Below are positions 9,098 through 16,252 of a stretch of DNA of 64,000 bases, one piece after another (the first letter of the stretch is position 1; each line of letters starts with the position of its first letter). Source of the DNA: Comamonas sp. (GTDB lineage: Bacteria; Pseudomonadota; Gammaproteobacteria; Burkholderiales; Burkholderiaceae_C); contig NZ_SPEY01000017.1 in assembly GCF_009360615.1 (NCBI RefSeq), positions 1 through 64,000 of the forward strand, read 5' to 3'. The notes under the pieces were generated by a model. It had not been told where the DNA came from. It saw only the letters and a list, made by a program, of their open reading frames with translations, and made no database searches. The translations under genes and the position numbers were made by a program.

Positions 9098-9252
9098 TTG
9101 CTTAAAAAAGAATCTTACATTACTATTGACCTTGAAGATCGCTTAATTCTTTAAGTGTTTTTCATCAGTTGTTTCTTACATTAACTTGTACGGATAACTG
9201 ATGATCGCTAAAGCGCATCTTCCGTTATCCGTACGCCAACGGAGTTCACAAA
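9098..9252 (+). promoter_or_regulatory. Shared promoter and structured leader, copy A
   Basis: The promoter is TTGCTT (9098-9103), a 17-bp spacer and TACTAT (9121-9126). The leader contains TCATCAG (complementary to the later CTGATGA), then an 11-bp perfect stem GTACGGATAAC (9188-9198) / GTTATCCGTAC (9224-9234). This stem encloses a smaller hairpin (CGC TAAA GCG). The SD AACGGAG (9238-9244) follows. The segment TCCGTT just inside the right arm can instead pair with AACGGA of the SD, so opening of the long stem would hide the ribosome site. Confidence 0.8.
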
Positions 9253-9735
9253 ATGAAATATCTTTCCCTTGTGGTTTTCGCAGTTTGTTTTTTGGTTTTC
9301 ATGTTGTTTACTGAAAACTTCATGATTGCAATGAATCAGAAAATCCTTTTCTGGGACTACATGACTACTGTACTTAATCGAGAATCATTTATGCAGGCTT
9401 TAGGTTGGGGTGTTGCTCTAATCTTCTGTGTTTTTACCTCGTTCGTACTGTTGTTTGCAGTGTTCTTAGCTCTGAGTTTTACTAAGCCTAAAATTGTAAT
9501 TCAAGTTCGCTTGAATTCTCTTGCATCGGCTCATTTGCTCATGATCTATGCGATTTCGATCTGCTGTCTTTGTGGTCAGCCTGTATATCAAATCATTAGT
9601 AATGTTTTTATCCTTCATGGATTTGCAAACTACTTGATCTGGTTTATGTTGCCTATTGCTGCCGGTATCGCTTACTCTGCAATTGCTGCTCTCGTAGCCG
9701 CTTTTAAAGGTGTGATTAACGCTTTTAAAAGCTAA
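9253..9735 (+). CDS. Four-helix membrane protein behind leader A (160 aa)
   Basis: The protein is almost entirely hydrophobic, with segments at about 4-24, 48-75, 95-115 and 125-152. No family was recognised. The start is fixed by the leader's conserved SD AACGGAG, 8 nt upstream of the ATG. It shares its promoter, leader and terminator design with four other genes in this region, including an ArdC-type antirestriction gene. It is therefore probably expressed under the same condition as they are. Its function in the inner membrane is unknown. Confidence 0.7.
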   Translation: MKYLSLVVFAVCFLVFMLFTENFMIAMNQKILFWDYMTTVLNRESFMQALGWGVALIFCVFTSFVLLFAVFLALSFTKPKIVIQVRLNSLASAHLLMIYAISICCLCGQPVYQIISNVFILHGFANYLIWFMLPIAAGIAYSAIAALVAAFKGVINAFKS

Positions 9736-9768
9736 TAATAACTAACACTTATTATTAATCTGTAATAA

Positions 9769-9807
9769 AAAAGCCAATTAGAATTTATTCTTTTTGGCTT
9801 TTTTTTC
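9769..9807 (+). terminator. Terminator, cassette A
   Basis: A hairpin AAAGCCAA ... TTGGCTTT with an inner AGAAT/ATTCT stem is followed by eight T's. The AAGCC...GGCTT form recurs after four of the five leader-controlled genes. Confidence 0.85.
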
Positions 9808-9828
9808 TGTCTAATTCATCGGAAAAAA

Positions 9829-9984
9829 TTGCCTAAAAATAGAACCTCATTTAATATTCTTCTTGAAAATCACTCAACTTTTTATGTGTTCTCATCAGCT
9901 TTTATTCTTATCAATTTTTTGAACGGATAGCTGATGATCACACTATGTGATTTTCCGTTATCCGTATGTCAACGGAGATTTATT
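9829..9984 (+). promoter_or_regulatory. Shared promoter and structured leader, copy B
   Basis: The promoter is TTGCCT (9829-9834), a 17-bp spacer and TAATAT (9852-9857). CATCAGC upstream can pair with GCTGATG. The long stem is ACGGATAGC (9923-9931) / GTTATCCGT (9957-9965), with one G-U pair. The inner hairpin has a different sequence from copy A but still pairs (ATCACA CTA TGTGAT). The SD AACGGAG is at 9971-9977. Confidence 0.8.
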
Positions 9985-10314
9985 ATGTTAGCTTGTTACA
10001 ATAATTCTGGTTATCTTTTTTTCTGTATCATCAGTGAAGAAGTATTTAATGAAGATGTTAAAGCTGCTGCAAATGGTGACTGTGAACCTGTTCATCAGGC
10101 TCAATTAAGTGAGTTAGTTGCTGCAATGAAACATTGTCGTGATCCAGAAGAATACCAACAAATGTTGGAAGTATATTCTCAATTGTCTAGTGAATCTTTT
10201 CCTCATCCATCTGTACAGGATGTTAGAAAAGAAATGAGCAATACAAGAGACCCAGAGGAATGTGCCAGACTTGTATCATGGCATGACTCACTAATTAACC
10301 CAAACAATGCTTAA
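9985..10314 (+). CDS. Small acidic soluble protein behind leader B (109 aa)
   Basis: An in-frame ATG at 9934 lies inside the leader hairpin. The real start is the ATG at 9985, 7 nt after the conserved SD AACGGAG, giving a protein that begins MLACYNNSGYLFF. The body is acidic and helical and holds two similar units (KHCRDPEEYQQMLEVYSQL at about 49-67 and SNTRDPEECARLVSWHDSL at about 85-103), so it looks like an internal duplication of a helix-turn-helix hairpin. No family was recognised. Small acidic proteins next to ArdC genes can be anti-defence factors; that is only a suggestion. Confidence 0.65.
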   Translation: MLACYNNSGYLFFCIISEEVFNEDVKAAANGDCEPVHQAQLSELVAAMKHCRDPEEYQQMLEVYSQLSSESFPHPSVQDVRKEMSNTRDPEECARLVSWHDSLINPNNA

Positions 10315-10338
10315 CTCTCATTGTTTTTTTTAAAATAA

Positions 10339-10372
10339 AAGCCTCTTAGATTTATCTATTTGGCTTTTTTTC
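10339..10372 (+). terminator. Terminator, cassette B
   Basis: An AAAAGCC ... GGCTTTTT hairpin with an inner TTAGA/TCTAT stem is followed by seven T's. It is close in sequence to the terminators at 9769 and 16253. Confidence 0.85.
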
Positions 10373-10391
10373 CGTTTTGGTCCCCCCAGAT

Positions 10392-10549
10392 TTGCCTAAA
10401 ATAAAAACCTCATTTAATATTGCTATTGAAGATCGCTCAAATTTTAAGTGTTTTTCATCAGTTTCTATTCATATCAAATTTTTTGTATGGATAACTGATG
10501 ATAGCCAAAGCGCATCTTCCGTTATCCGTACGCCAACGGAGTCTTTACC
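10392..10549 (+). promoter_or_regulatory. Shared promoter and structured leader, copy C
   Basis: The promoter is TTGCCT (10392-10397), a 17-bp spacer and TAATAT (10415-10420). TCATCAG pairs with CTGATGA. The long stem is GTATGGATAAC (10485-10495) / GTTATCCGTAC (10521-10531) with one U-G pair. The SD AACGGAG is at 10535-10541. Confidence 0.82.
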
Positions 10550-11470
10550 ATGAAAAATTTCAAAACTAATGCAGAAGTAAAATTTGCTGAACTTGTTGAA
10601 CAAATTGAATCAAAATTCATTACTGGTCAATGGGTCATGCCATTCAAAGCTGCACGTCCACATTTTAATTTGTTATCAAATAAACGGTATAACGGCATCA
10701 ATGCTTGGGTACTGTCTGTTATAGCAATTCAAAATGATTTCAAGTCAAAAGCTTGGATTACATACAAGCAAGCACAAACAAAAGGTTGGCACGCAAGAAA
10801 GGGTGAAGTTGGTACACCGGTTCAATTTTGGAATACCATTAAAGATAAAGCCGATCCAGAGAAAGAAGTATGGTTTGTAAAATACTATACAGTTTTCAAT
10901 TTGGATCAGCTTGAAGATGAAGATGGAAAACCAGTCGAATTTGATACTGCGACTCTTTTAGACCTGCCTTCTTTTAATGAGCAGCTTACTATGTTGGAAT
11001 GCATCATTAATGATATGGGTGTAAAAGTACATCATGTTGAAGGTATCGGTAGAGCTTTCTATCGGAGAACTGAACATGCTATCTATTTACCACCAGTGGG
11101 CGAATTTAATTCTCAAACTGCCTATTTAGCTACCTTGCTGCATGAATTAGGTCACGCGACTCACCGTTACGTTCGACCAAATTGGGAAAAAGGACCATTT
11201 GGATCAGTTCTTTATGCAAAAGAAGAATGCGTTGCAGAGTTAACTTCTGTATTCGTATCTTCCATGTTTGGAATTGAGAAGATTGCCTTAGATAGTCATG
11301 CAGGATATATAGCAGATTGGCTTCAAACTGCAAAAGAGGATGATCCAAAATTTTTCGCTAAAGCTGTTAAAGAAGCGACAAAAGCATCATTCTTCATGTG
11401 GGACATTCTGTATCCAGAAAAATCTATTGAGCCTTCTGATATGGAAAATATTGCAACAATTGAAGCTTAA
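10550..11470 (+). CDS. ardC: ArdC-like antirestriction protein with zincin metallopeptidase domain
   Basis: The N-terminal half (about 5-125) has the ssDNA-binding ArdC/DUF1738 pattern, including the W-x-T-x-x-Q-A-x-x-x-G-W segment and the V-F-N-L-D-Q end. The C-terminal half carries a zinc-metallopeptidase motif HELGHATH (His198, Glu199, His202) and a downstream Glu230 in ECVAEL, a likely third ligand. The length (306 aa) matches ArdC. ArdC proteins protect incoming plasmid DNA from restriction in the recipient. The start follows the conserved leader SD by 8 nt. It is the only recognised member of the leader-C regulon, so it is the best clue to what that regulon is for. Confidence 0.85.
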   Translation: MKNFKTNAEVKFAELVEQIESKFITGQWVMPFKAARPHFNLLSNKRYNGINAWVLSVIAIQNDFKSKAWITYKQAQTKGWHARKGEVGTPVQFWNTIKDKADPEKEVWFVKYYTVFNLDQLEDEDGKPVEFDTATLLDLPSFNEQLTMLECIINDMGVKVHHVEGIGRAFYRRTEHAIYLPPVGEFNSQTAYLATLLHELGHATHRYVRPNWEKGPFGSVLYAKEECVAELTSVFVSSMFGIEKIALDSHAGYIADWLQTAKEDDPKFFAKAVKEATKASFFMWDILYPEKSIEPSDMENIATIEA

Positions 11471-11491
11471 TAACTTCAATAACTTACTAAC

Positions 11492-11528
11492 AAAAGCCAA
11501 CTAAGATTTTTCTTTTTTGGCTTTTTTT
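11492..11528 (+). terminator. Terminator, cassette C
   Basis: A hairpin AAAAGCCAA ... TTTTGGCTTTT with an inner AGA/TCT pairing is followed by seven T's. Confidence 0.85.
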
Positions 11529-11913
11529 ATTTGAAAAAATATTATATATAATGATTTTAATGGATTATTTGGAATATTAATTTTAAATATTTAATATAAT
11601 CATAAAATATATTATTAACTTTTTGTAAAAGTTAATGCAATTTAATAAAAACTATACTATGATTTGTCTTGAACAGTTGTTCCGCTTTCCGGCGTTAATG
11701 GAGTTCCTAATGAACAAGTGTTTGTAGGCTTACCTTTAAAGTATTGCGCTTCAAATACGATTGTTTGTGTACTTAGGTACATAAACAGAATTGATGGCTA
11801 ATTCTATCAATAACTCTCTAATAGTCGCCCGTTGATTAACCTCTCGGGCGATTTTTACTGTGCCTACCATTCGTTGATAACAAGTTTTTTGAACAAAAAC
11901 CTTTGAGATACAC
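11529..11913 (+). other. Gene-free stretch with a possible decayed leader and small transcript
   Basis: A segment at about 11680-11712 (TTCCG, TTTCCGG, ATGGAGTTCC, then ATG) resembles the end of leader E. It opens only a 5-codon frame (MNKCL). A -10-like TATACT is at 11653-11658. About 110 bp further on lies an intrinsic terminator (11825-11856). The stretch may hold a remnant sixth cassette or a small RNA; no protein gene is visible. Confidence 0.35.
11825..11856 (+). terminator. Intrinsic terminator without an upstream protein gene
   Basis: A G+C-rich stem TCGCCCG (11825-11831) / CGGGCGA (11845-11851) is followed by five T's. The nearest plus-strand gene (10550) already has its own terminator, so this one implies a separate transcript. 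Confidence 0.8.
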
Positions 11914-12228
11914 ATGAGCGAAAAACAAAATACAAGTTCTGGATTTCCATTCTTCTCATTACTGATACTTATAACGTTTCTGGGCTATGCTTTGCTTCGT
12001 TTATATTTCTTTTTAGTACCGACCCCTGACACAACCTTATACTTTAAAAAAGAAGCGTGTGATCTCATCGAGATTATAGGTGGTGAAAAGAATGATCGCT
12101 GCATTATGAAAGGATCAGTTCGTCAAGACCTTTTTACGGATGGGTATTTGATTAAATTGGACAATGGGGAAGAAGTTTATATCAACAGCCAAGCCATTGT
12201 GTCTCGTTCTTTCCCTGTAACTAAGTAA
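11914..12228 (+). CDS. Single-pass membrane protein, unknown (104 aa)
   Basis: Residues 10-35 form one membrane segment. The remaining ~70 residues make a compact, probably extracytoplasmic beta-rich domain (DGYLIKLDNGEEVYINSQAI) with two Cys, at about 46 and 59, that could form a disulphide. No family was recognised. It is convergent with the SppA-like gene, whose stop lies 43 bp away. Confidence 0.55.
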   Translation: MSEKQNTSSGFPFFSLLILITFLGYALLRLYFFLVPTPDTTLYFKKEACDLIEIIGGEKNDRCIMKGSVRQDLFTDGYLIKLDNGEEVYINSQAIVSRSFPVTK

Positions 12229-12271
12229 GGTTACAAGGAAAGAATCTTAACAATACAGTCGGGAGATGGGA

Positions 12272-13258
12272 TTATTTGATCTCTAATGTATTTCCTTCTT
12301 TTAAGCTATTAGAAAAACCTTGTCCAATGGCTCTACCAATATCGTTATACGCCGTATTAAATAAAGCCCCAAAACCGGAGTTTACATAAGTATAGTTTTT
12401 AACGGTATCAATTTTTAATTCACGTTTTATTGTATTCATGTCACCAATTTGATCAGCGATACCGATTTGAACAGCTTGTTCTCCAGTCCAGACTAATCCA
12501 GAAAACATATCATCCGACTCTTTTAATTTTCCATTTCTACCATCTCGGACATACTGAATAAATGTATGGTGAACGTTGTTCAGCATATTCTGGTAATAAG
12601 TCATTTGTTCATCAGTAACTTTTTTTGTGAAAGAGAATGCTGCTTTGTTGGTACCGGCAGTTAACGTTCTGTCGTTGACACCAATTTTATCCATCATCTT
12701 CGTTAGGTCGTAATTGCTCATAATCACACCGATAGAACCGACCAATGATGTTTTACCCACCACGATGAAATCACTCGCAGATGCGATTTGATAAGCTGCT
12801 GACGCACCTAAATCTTGAATCAGAGCATACACTTTCTTTTCCGGATACTTTTTCTTTAAAAATTGGATCTCGTTCCAGACCATTTCTGCTTGATAGGGCG
12901 ATCCGCCGCCCGAATTTATTTCCAGAACAATATATTGACTGTCCTCATTTTCAAAAGCACTTTGAAGGGCTTTAGAGATACTTTCACCATTAGCATTAGT
13001 ATCAGCAGAAATAGTTCCATTTATGCGTATAACAGCAATATGCTTCCCTTTGACAAATGAGTTTTTAATGTTTTCATAAATTTTAAAGTTTTGATTTAGG
13101 CTATAGATAACCAAGAGGGTGAGAAGAATGCCTAGCATAGTTGAAAGAATTTCAAGCCACGTTCGTTTCTTCACTTTATAAGTTACTGTCTTGGGAAGAT
13201 CAGGTTCTCGATTAAAAATTCTTTTAAAGTATTCTTTTATACGGTTCATACGGCGCAT
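12272..13258 (-). CDS. sppA: SppA-type signal peptide peptidase (S49 family, short form)
   Basis: A short cytoplasmic part and one membrane segment (about 33-53) are followed by the S49 protease fold: INGTI, INSGGGSP, then LGASAAYQIAS with the nucleophile Ser153, GSIGVIMSNYDL, and the general-base Lys205 in AGTNKAAFS. The Ser-Lys spacing of 52 equals that of Bacillus SppA as I recall it. The 328-residue size fits the short, single-domain class. These membrane serine proteases cut residual signal peptides or membrane proteins. A plasmid copy is unusual and could process plasmid-encoded exported proteins, of which there are many here. It forms its own minus-strand unit. Confidence 0.88.
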   Translation of the reverse strand: MRRMNRIKEYFKRIFNREPDLPKTVTYKVKKRTWLEILSTMLGILLTLLVIYSLNQNFKIYENIKNSFVKGKHIAVIRINGTISADTNANGESISKALQSAFENEDSQYIVLEINSGGGSPYQAEMVWNEIQFLKKKYPEKKVYALIQDLGASAAYQIASASDFIVVGKTSLVGSIGVIMSNYDLTKMMDKIGVNDRTLTAGTNKAAFSFTKKVTDEQMTYYQNMLNNVHHTFIQYVRDGRNGKLKESDDMFSGLVWTGEQAVQIGIADQIGDMNTIKRELKIDTVKNYTYVNSGFGALFNTAYNDIGRAIGQGFSNSLKEGNTLEIK

Positions 13259-13387
13259 CCATTTTTATAAGCACTTTTAGAAGTAATAACAATAATATTA
13301 TTAAAATTTAAATATTACATTAAATATTAGGATTATCTTCCGCCGTAGAACAGGTTTTATTGTACAAAGAGTAGGGGGAGAATGTCT

Positions 13388-13867
13388 TTATTTTTCCACT
13401 TGGCAAAATTCTTGAAACGAAATTTGGGGTCTAGGAACCGAAAAGTATGGACCCCAATAGATGATACTACCTTCTTGTTCAATATGATTTTTTATATCCC
13501 CAAAGAAGGAATCATAAAGTTTGAAATAGTTATATGCATTTAGGTTTTTGGGATTTCCATTGCAGACTTGACGAATGCCTGATTGTAAATCAGGAGCTTG
13601 AAAGCTCGAATTTTTATCCTTTATTTCCTCAATGATTGAACTCAAATAGCCTATCTGGAACTGAGGTACTGGAACTAAAAAAAGGAAGGAGAAATAAATA
13701 GTTGCAACAACAGCTAATAGTTGAATAATGCTTTTATTTTTTTGGGCTTTATCCTTGTATTTTTTAATAAAAAAATAAAAAATGAGGCTCGGAATAGCCA
13801 GTATTACTAATATAAAGTACCAGTCTACATAAAGAAAACTTATTAAACCTTCCAATCTCTTTCTCAA
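13388..13867 (-). CDS. Two-helix membrane protein, unknown (159 aa)
   Basis: Membrane segments lie at about 14-34 and 47-67. A C-terminal half of about 90 residues follows and probably faces the periplasm; it contains two Cys (about 108 and 155) that could be disulphide-bonded. No family was recognised. It starts 1 bp after the stop of the 88-residue membrane protein gene, so the two form an operon. Confidence 0.6.
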   Translation of the reverse strand: MRKRLEGLISFLYVDWYFILVILAIPSLIFYFFIKKYKDKAQKNKSIIQLLAVVATIYFSFLFLVPVPQFQIGYLSSIIEEIKDKNSSFQAPDLQSGIRQVCNGNPKNLNAYNYFKLYDSFFGDIKNHIEQEGSIIYWGPYFSVPRPQISFQEFCQVEK

Positions 13868-13868
13868 C

Positions 13869-14135
13869 TTATCGCGTCAATATAAATATTTGATTAACTA
13901 CACCTAGTGTACACAAAACCATTAAGAGTAATGAGGGTATGTAAATCTTAAATTTACGATAAAACCATAAGGCTGCGATAAACAAAAAAATTAAAAACAT
14001 CATAAAATTAACGTTCAACTCTGTAGGTCCATCTACGGCGTAAATTGATGTCCATGTTAAGAGCATGACTAACATTAATGTTAGTGGAATTAAGTAATAA
14101 ATATGATTTTTTAATATTGCATATTTAAATTTCAT
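13869..14135 (-). CDS. Small three-helix membrane protein, unknown (88 aa)
   Basis: Three hydrophobic segments, at about 10-30, 38-57 and 64-84, fill nearly the whole protein. No family was recognised. It is the first gene of a two-gene membrane-protein operon and is divergent from the leader-D cassette. Confidence 0.55.
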   Translation of the reverse strand: MKFKYAILKNHIYYLIPLTLMLVMLLTWTSIYAVDGPTELNVNFMMFLIFLFIAALWFYRKFKIYIPSLLLMVLCTLGVVNQIFILTR

Positions 14136-14208
14136 TGAAGTAAAACTTTTTTAAAATATTAATAATTATATCACACCTAAAATTGCCCAACCAATTGTCA
14201 ATTAACAT

Positions 14209-14369
14209 TTGCGTGGTGCTGCGAGTTGAATTAACATTGGCTATGAAGAAAGCCTATTTCAAGTATTTATTTTCAACAACTATCCTTACCAAAATTTTAA
14301 TTTTGTATGGATAGCTGATGATTGCTTTGAGCATTCTTTCGTTATCCGTACGCCAACGGAGTTTTAATC
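14209..14369 (+). promoter_or_regulatory. Shared promoter and structured leader, copy D
   Basis: The promoter is TTGCGT (14209-14214), a 17-bp spacer and TAACAT (14232-14237). The long stem is GTATGGATAGC (14305-14315) / GTTATCCGTAC (14341-14351) with two G-U pairs. The inner hairpin is TGCT TTG AGCA. The SD AACGGAG is at 14355-14361. The upstream TCATCAG element is not preserved here; this is the most divergent copy. Confidence 0.75.
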
Positions 14370-14834
14370 ATGAACTATTCTGTATTCACTTTAGCTGTTG
14401 TTGTTCTTGTTGTTTATCTTAAAGATTCAATTCTTTTAAGATTGAAAAACGCTCATTTTCCTTTCTCTGGTGCCAAACCTATAGTATTGGATAGTGTTAA
14501 CTTTGGTTTGAAATACATGATTTATATCCTTATAAGTTGTGTAGTAGTCTCAGCTCTTGTTGCTTTGACTCAAAAAATCAAAAAAGAACAAGCTTCTAGT
14601 AAAGTTATGAGTGTAATCAATACTCATGCTTTGTTAAGTATCATTTCTTTCCTTGTGGTCATTGTAATTATCCCATGTGTCAAAGGAATCTCTATCTTGT
14701 TAAAAGATGGTACCAATGATCTTTATACTGCTTGGATCGGTGTTGTACTTTTCCTTGCTTTTACATTTGCCGTTACAGTTTTCGTAAGTTTGAAAGCTGA
14801 ATGGTTCAAGGTCATTGATAAAGCTACAGACTAA
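14370..14834 (+). CDS. Multi-helix membrane protein behind leader D (154 aa)
   Basis: Hydrophobic segments lie at about 4-20, 47-68, 88-110 and 122-143, with a basic linker (KKIKKEQ) between the second and third. No family was recognised. Its size and topology resemble the leader-A gene at 9253, although I see no convincing sequence identity. The ATG is 8 nt after the conserved SD of leader D. Confidence 0.7.
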   Translation: MNYSVFTLAVVVLVVYLKDSILLRLKNAHFPFSGAKPIVLDSVNFGLKYMIYILISCVVVSALVALTQKIKKEQASSKVMSVINTHALLSIISFLVVIVIIPCVKGISILLKDGTNDLYTAWIGVVLFLAFTFAVTVFVSLKAEWFKVIDKATD

Positions 14835-14855
14835 ACATCTGTTTGCATTTTTTTT

Positions 14856-14892
14856 AAAAAACCATTTAGAGTTATCTATCTGGTTTTTTTTT
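14856..14892 (+). terminator. Terminator, cassette D
   Basis: AAAAAACCA ... TGGTTTTTT with an inner AGA/TCT pairing and a long T-run. It has the same shape as the other cassette terminators, but the base of the stem is ACC/GGT rather than GCC/GGC. Confidence 0.8.
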
Positions 14893-15097
14893 GTTCTGAG
14901 GTAGGGGATTTGCCGATCGGCAAATTTTCACTCAACAAGAGAAAACGTAAACATTGGTTAAATTCCAATTATTACAAGTTTAGTTTATCTAGTGATTTAC
15001 ACTTACAACTTTAATTTTATGTTGCAAGCGAAAGTGACAAGTTTAGTTAATTAAACAGGTTGTTTCAAAAATGAAACTTTAAATTTGGCAGTAATAT
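14893..15097. other. Gene-free stretch with three inverted repeats
   Basis: It contains an 18-bp perfect palindrome (14908-14925, centre TGCCGATCGGCA), an imperfect GTTTA...TAAAC repeat near 15040-15056 and a GTTTCA-AAAA-TGAAAC repeat (15062-15077). No gene is seen. The palindrome looks like a binding site for a dimeric protein, but its partner is unknown. Confidence 0.5.
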
Positions 15098-15257
15098 TTG
15101 CCTAATATTAAAACATCTATTAATATTAATTTTGAAGAATGCCAACGTAGACATGCTTTCATCTAATGCTATCAATCAAAAATCAAATTTTTGTATGGAT
15201 AGCTGATGATCGCTTAACGCTTTCTTCCGTTATCCGTACGCCAACGGAGTTCCCCTC
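15098..15257 (+). promoter_or_regulatory. Shared promoter and structured leader, copy E
   Basis: The promoter is TTGCCT (15098-15103), a 17-bp spacer and TAATAT (15121-15126). The long stem is GTATGGATAGC (15193-15203) / GTTATCCGTAC (15229-15239) with U-G and G-U pairs. The inner hairpin is weak. The SD AACGGAG is at 15243-15249. Confidence 0.8.
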
Positions 15258-16247
15258 ATGACTAATTTAGCTATTTCCGCAAAGCTTGAATCATCTTTAG
15301 TTGCTAATCGTGTAAAAGCGTTTGTTCAACATAAAGGTTTCTCAAAAGCACAACCTGTTGGTTGGGTAAAAGATAATGTTTTTGACCTTAACGCAATTCT
15401 TTGCAGCGTTAAAAATAATTATCCTTTTGGATATTGTCCTTCAAATGAACGTTATGTAAGTAACGTTGAATGGAACTGGACAAAACTTCCAAAAGATTTA
15501 CCTATTACTAAACTTGCATTTAGCTTGGTTCTCGGTGTTGAGTGTTTTTCAACATGTGTCCTTCAAAATGTCGGACGCAAGAAGATCAAGCTTGATGATA
15601 AATGGTCACATAGACTATGCAAAACTGGTGTTTGGTATGAAGAATTAACTTCAACTGTAGATTTATCTAAGTTTACTGATGAAGCAATCATTCAAAGTAC
15701 ACAAATAGCACAGCAAATTATAAATGAGATTTGCACAGTAGAGTTTAGTGATGTTGCTCAACTTGTTGAAGAAGATCGAAGCTTTAAAGGATACAAATAC
15801 GAAGCGCGTAGAATTCTTTCATCTTTATACATGTTGGATATTTCAACTGAAATGCCAATATCTATAAATGATCGAATTGATTTTGTTAAGTTGCCTAAGC
15901 CTTACGCTTATAAGACTCAATACTATTGCGAATCGGAGTATTCACAGTACTTTTCTAAATTATTGAATCGTTTGCCTGTTAAAACAGTTGCCGATTTAAT
16001 GCTTGATTTGATCCCTTGTCAACATGATGCCGGATTAATTCTCGCTGTACTGACCAGTGTAGACAATGATCAGCTTTCAAAAGAGCTTTTTCAAAGTTTG
16101 CATCCTGTGATTATTCGTCAAATAGATGAGTATGAGCAGTTGGTACTAAATTATGAAAAGCCTTCTTCTAAACCAGAAGATGTGTTGGCAATGAATCGTA
16201 AGATGCCAACTCCTGTTCTTACTAATTATTTGAACAGAGTTTCATGA
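15258..16247 (+). CDS. Soluble protein of unknown function behind leader E (329 aa)
   Basis: No signal peptide or membrane segment is present and no family was recognised. The N-terminal third is rich in aromatic residues and Cys (CPSNERYVSNVEWNWTKLP near 60; further Cys near 95-100). The C-terminal third is helical. The start is fixed by the conserved leader SD, 8 nt before the ATG. It is the largest leader-regulon gene after ArdC by context and is followed by a cassette-type terminator. A role in establishment or anti-defence is suggested only by the shared control. Confidence 0.65.
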   Translation: MTNLAISAKLESSLVANRVKAFVQHKGFSKAQPVGWVKDNVFDLNAILCSVKNNYPFGYCPSNERYVSNVEWNWTKLPKDLPITKLAFSLVLGVECFSTCVLQNVGRKKIKLDDKWSHRLCKTGVWYEELTSTVDLSKFTDEAIIQSTQIAQQIINEICTVEFSDVAQLVEEDRSFKGYKYEARRILSSLYMLDISTEMPISINDRIDFVKLPKPYAYKTQYYCESEYSQYFSKLLNRLPVKTVADLMLDLIPCQHDAGLILAVLTSVDNDQLSKELFQSLHPVIIRQIDEYEQLVLNYEKPSSKPEDVLAMNRKMPTPVLTNYLNRVS

Positions 16248-16252
16248 TAAAT

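Noticed and set aside
9188-9234. Hammerhead-like ribozyme, because CTGATGA occurs in every leader
   Set aside because: The obligatory GAAA on the other side of stem II and a cleavage site are missing; the sequence is used in a different hairpin.
9934-9984. Upstream start of the 109-residue gene
   Set aside because: This ATG is inside the leader hairpin; the conserved SD points to 9985.
9098-15257. Single-stranded DNA promoters (Frpo type) of the leading region as explanation of the five leaders
   Set aside because: All five have regular double-strand sigma70-type promoters upstream of the hairpin, and the G-U pairs make the fold valid only on the plus (mRNA-like) strand, not on the strand that would be the template. 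Not fully excluded.
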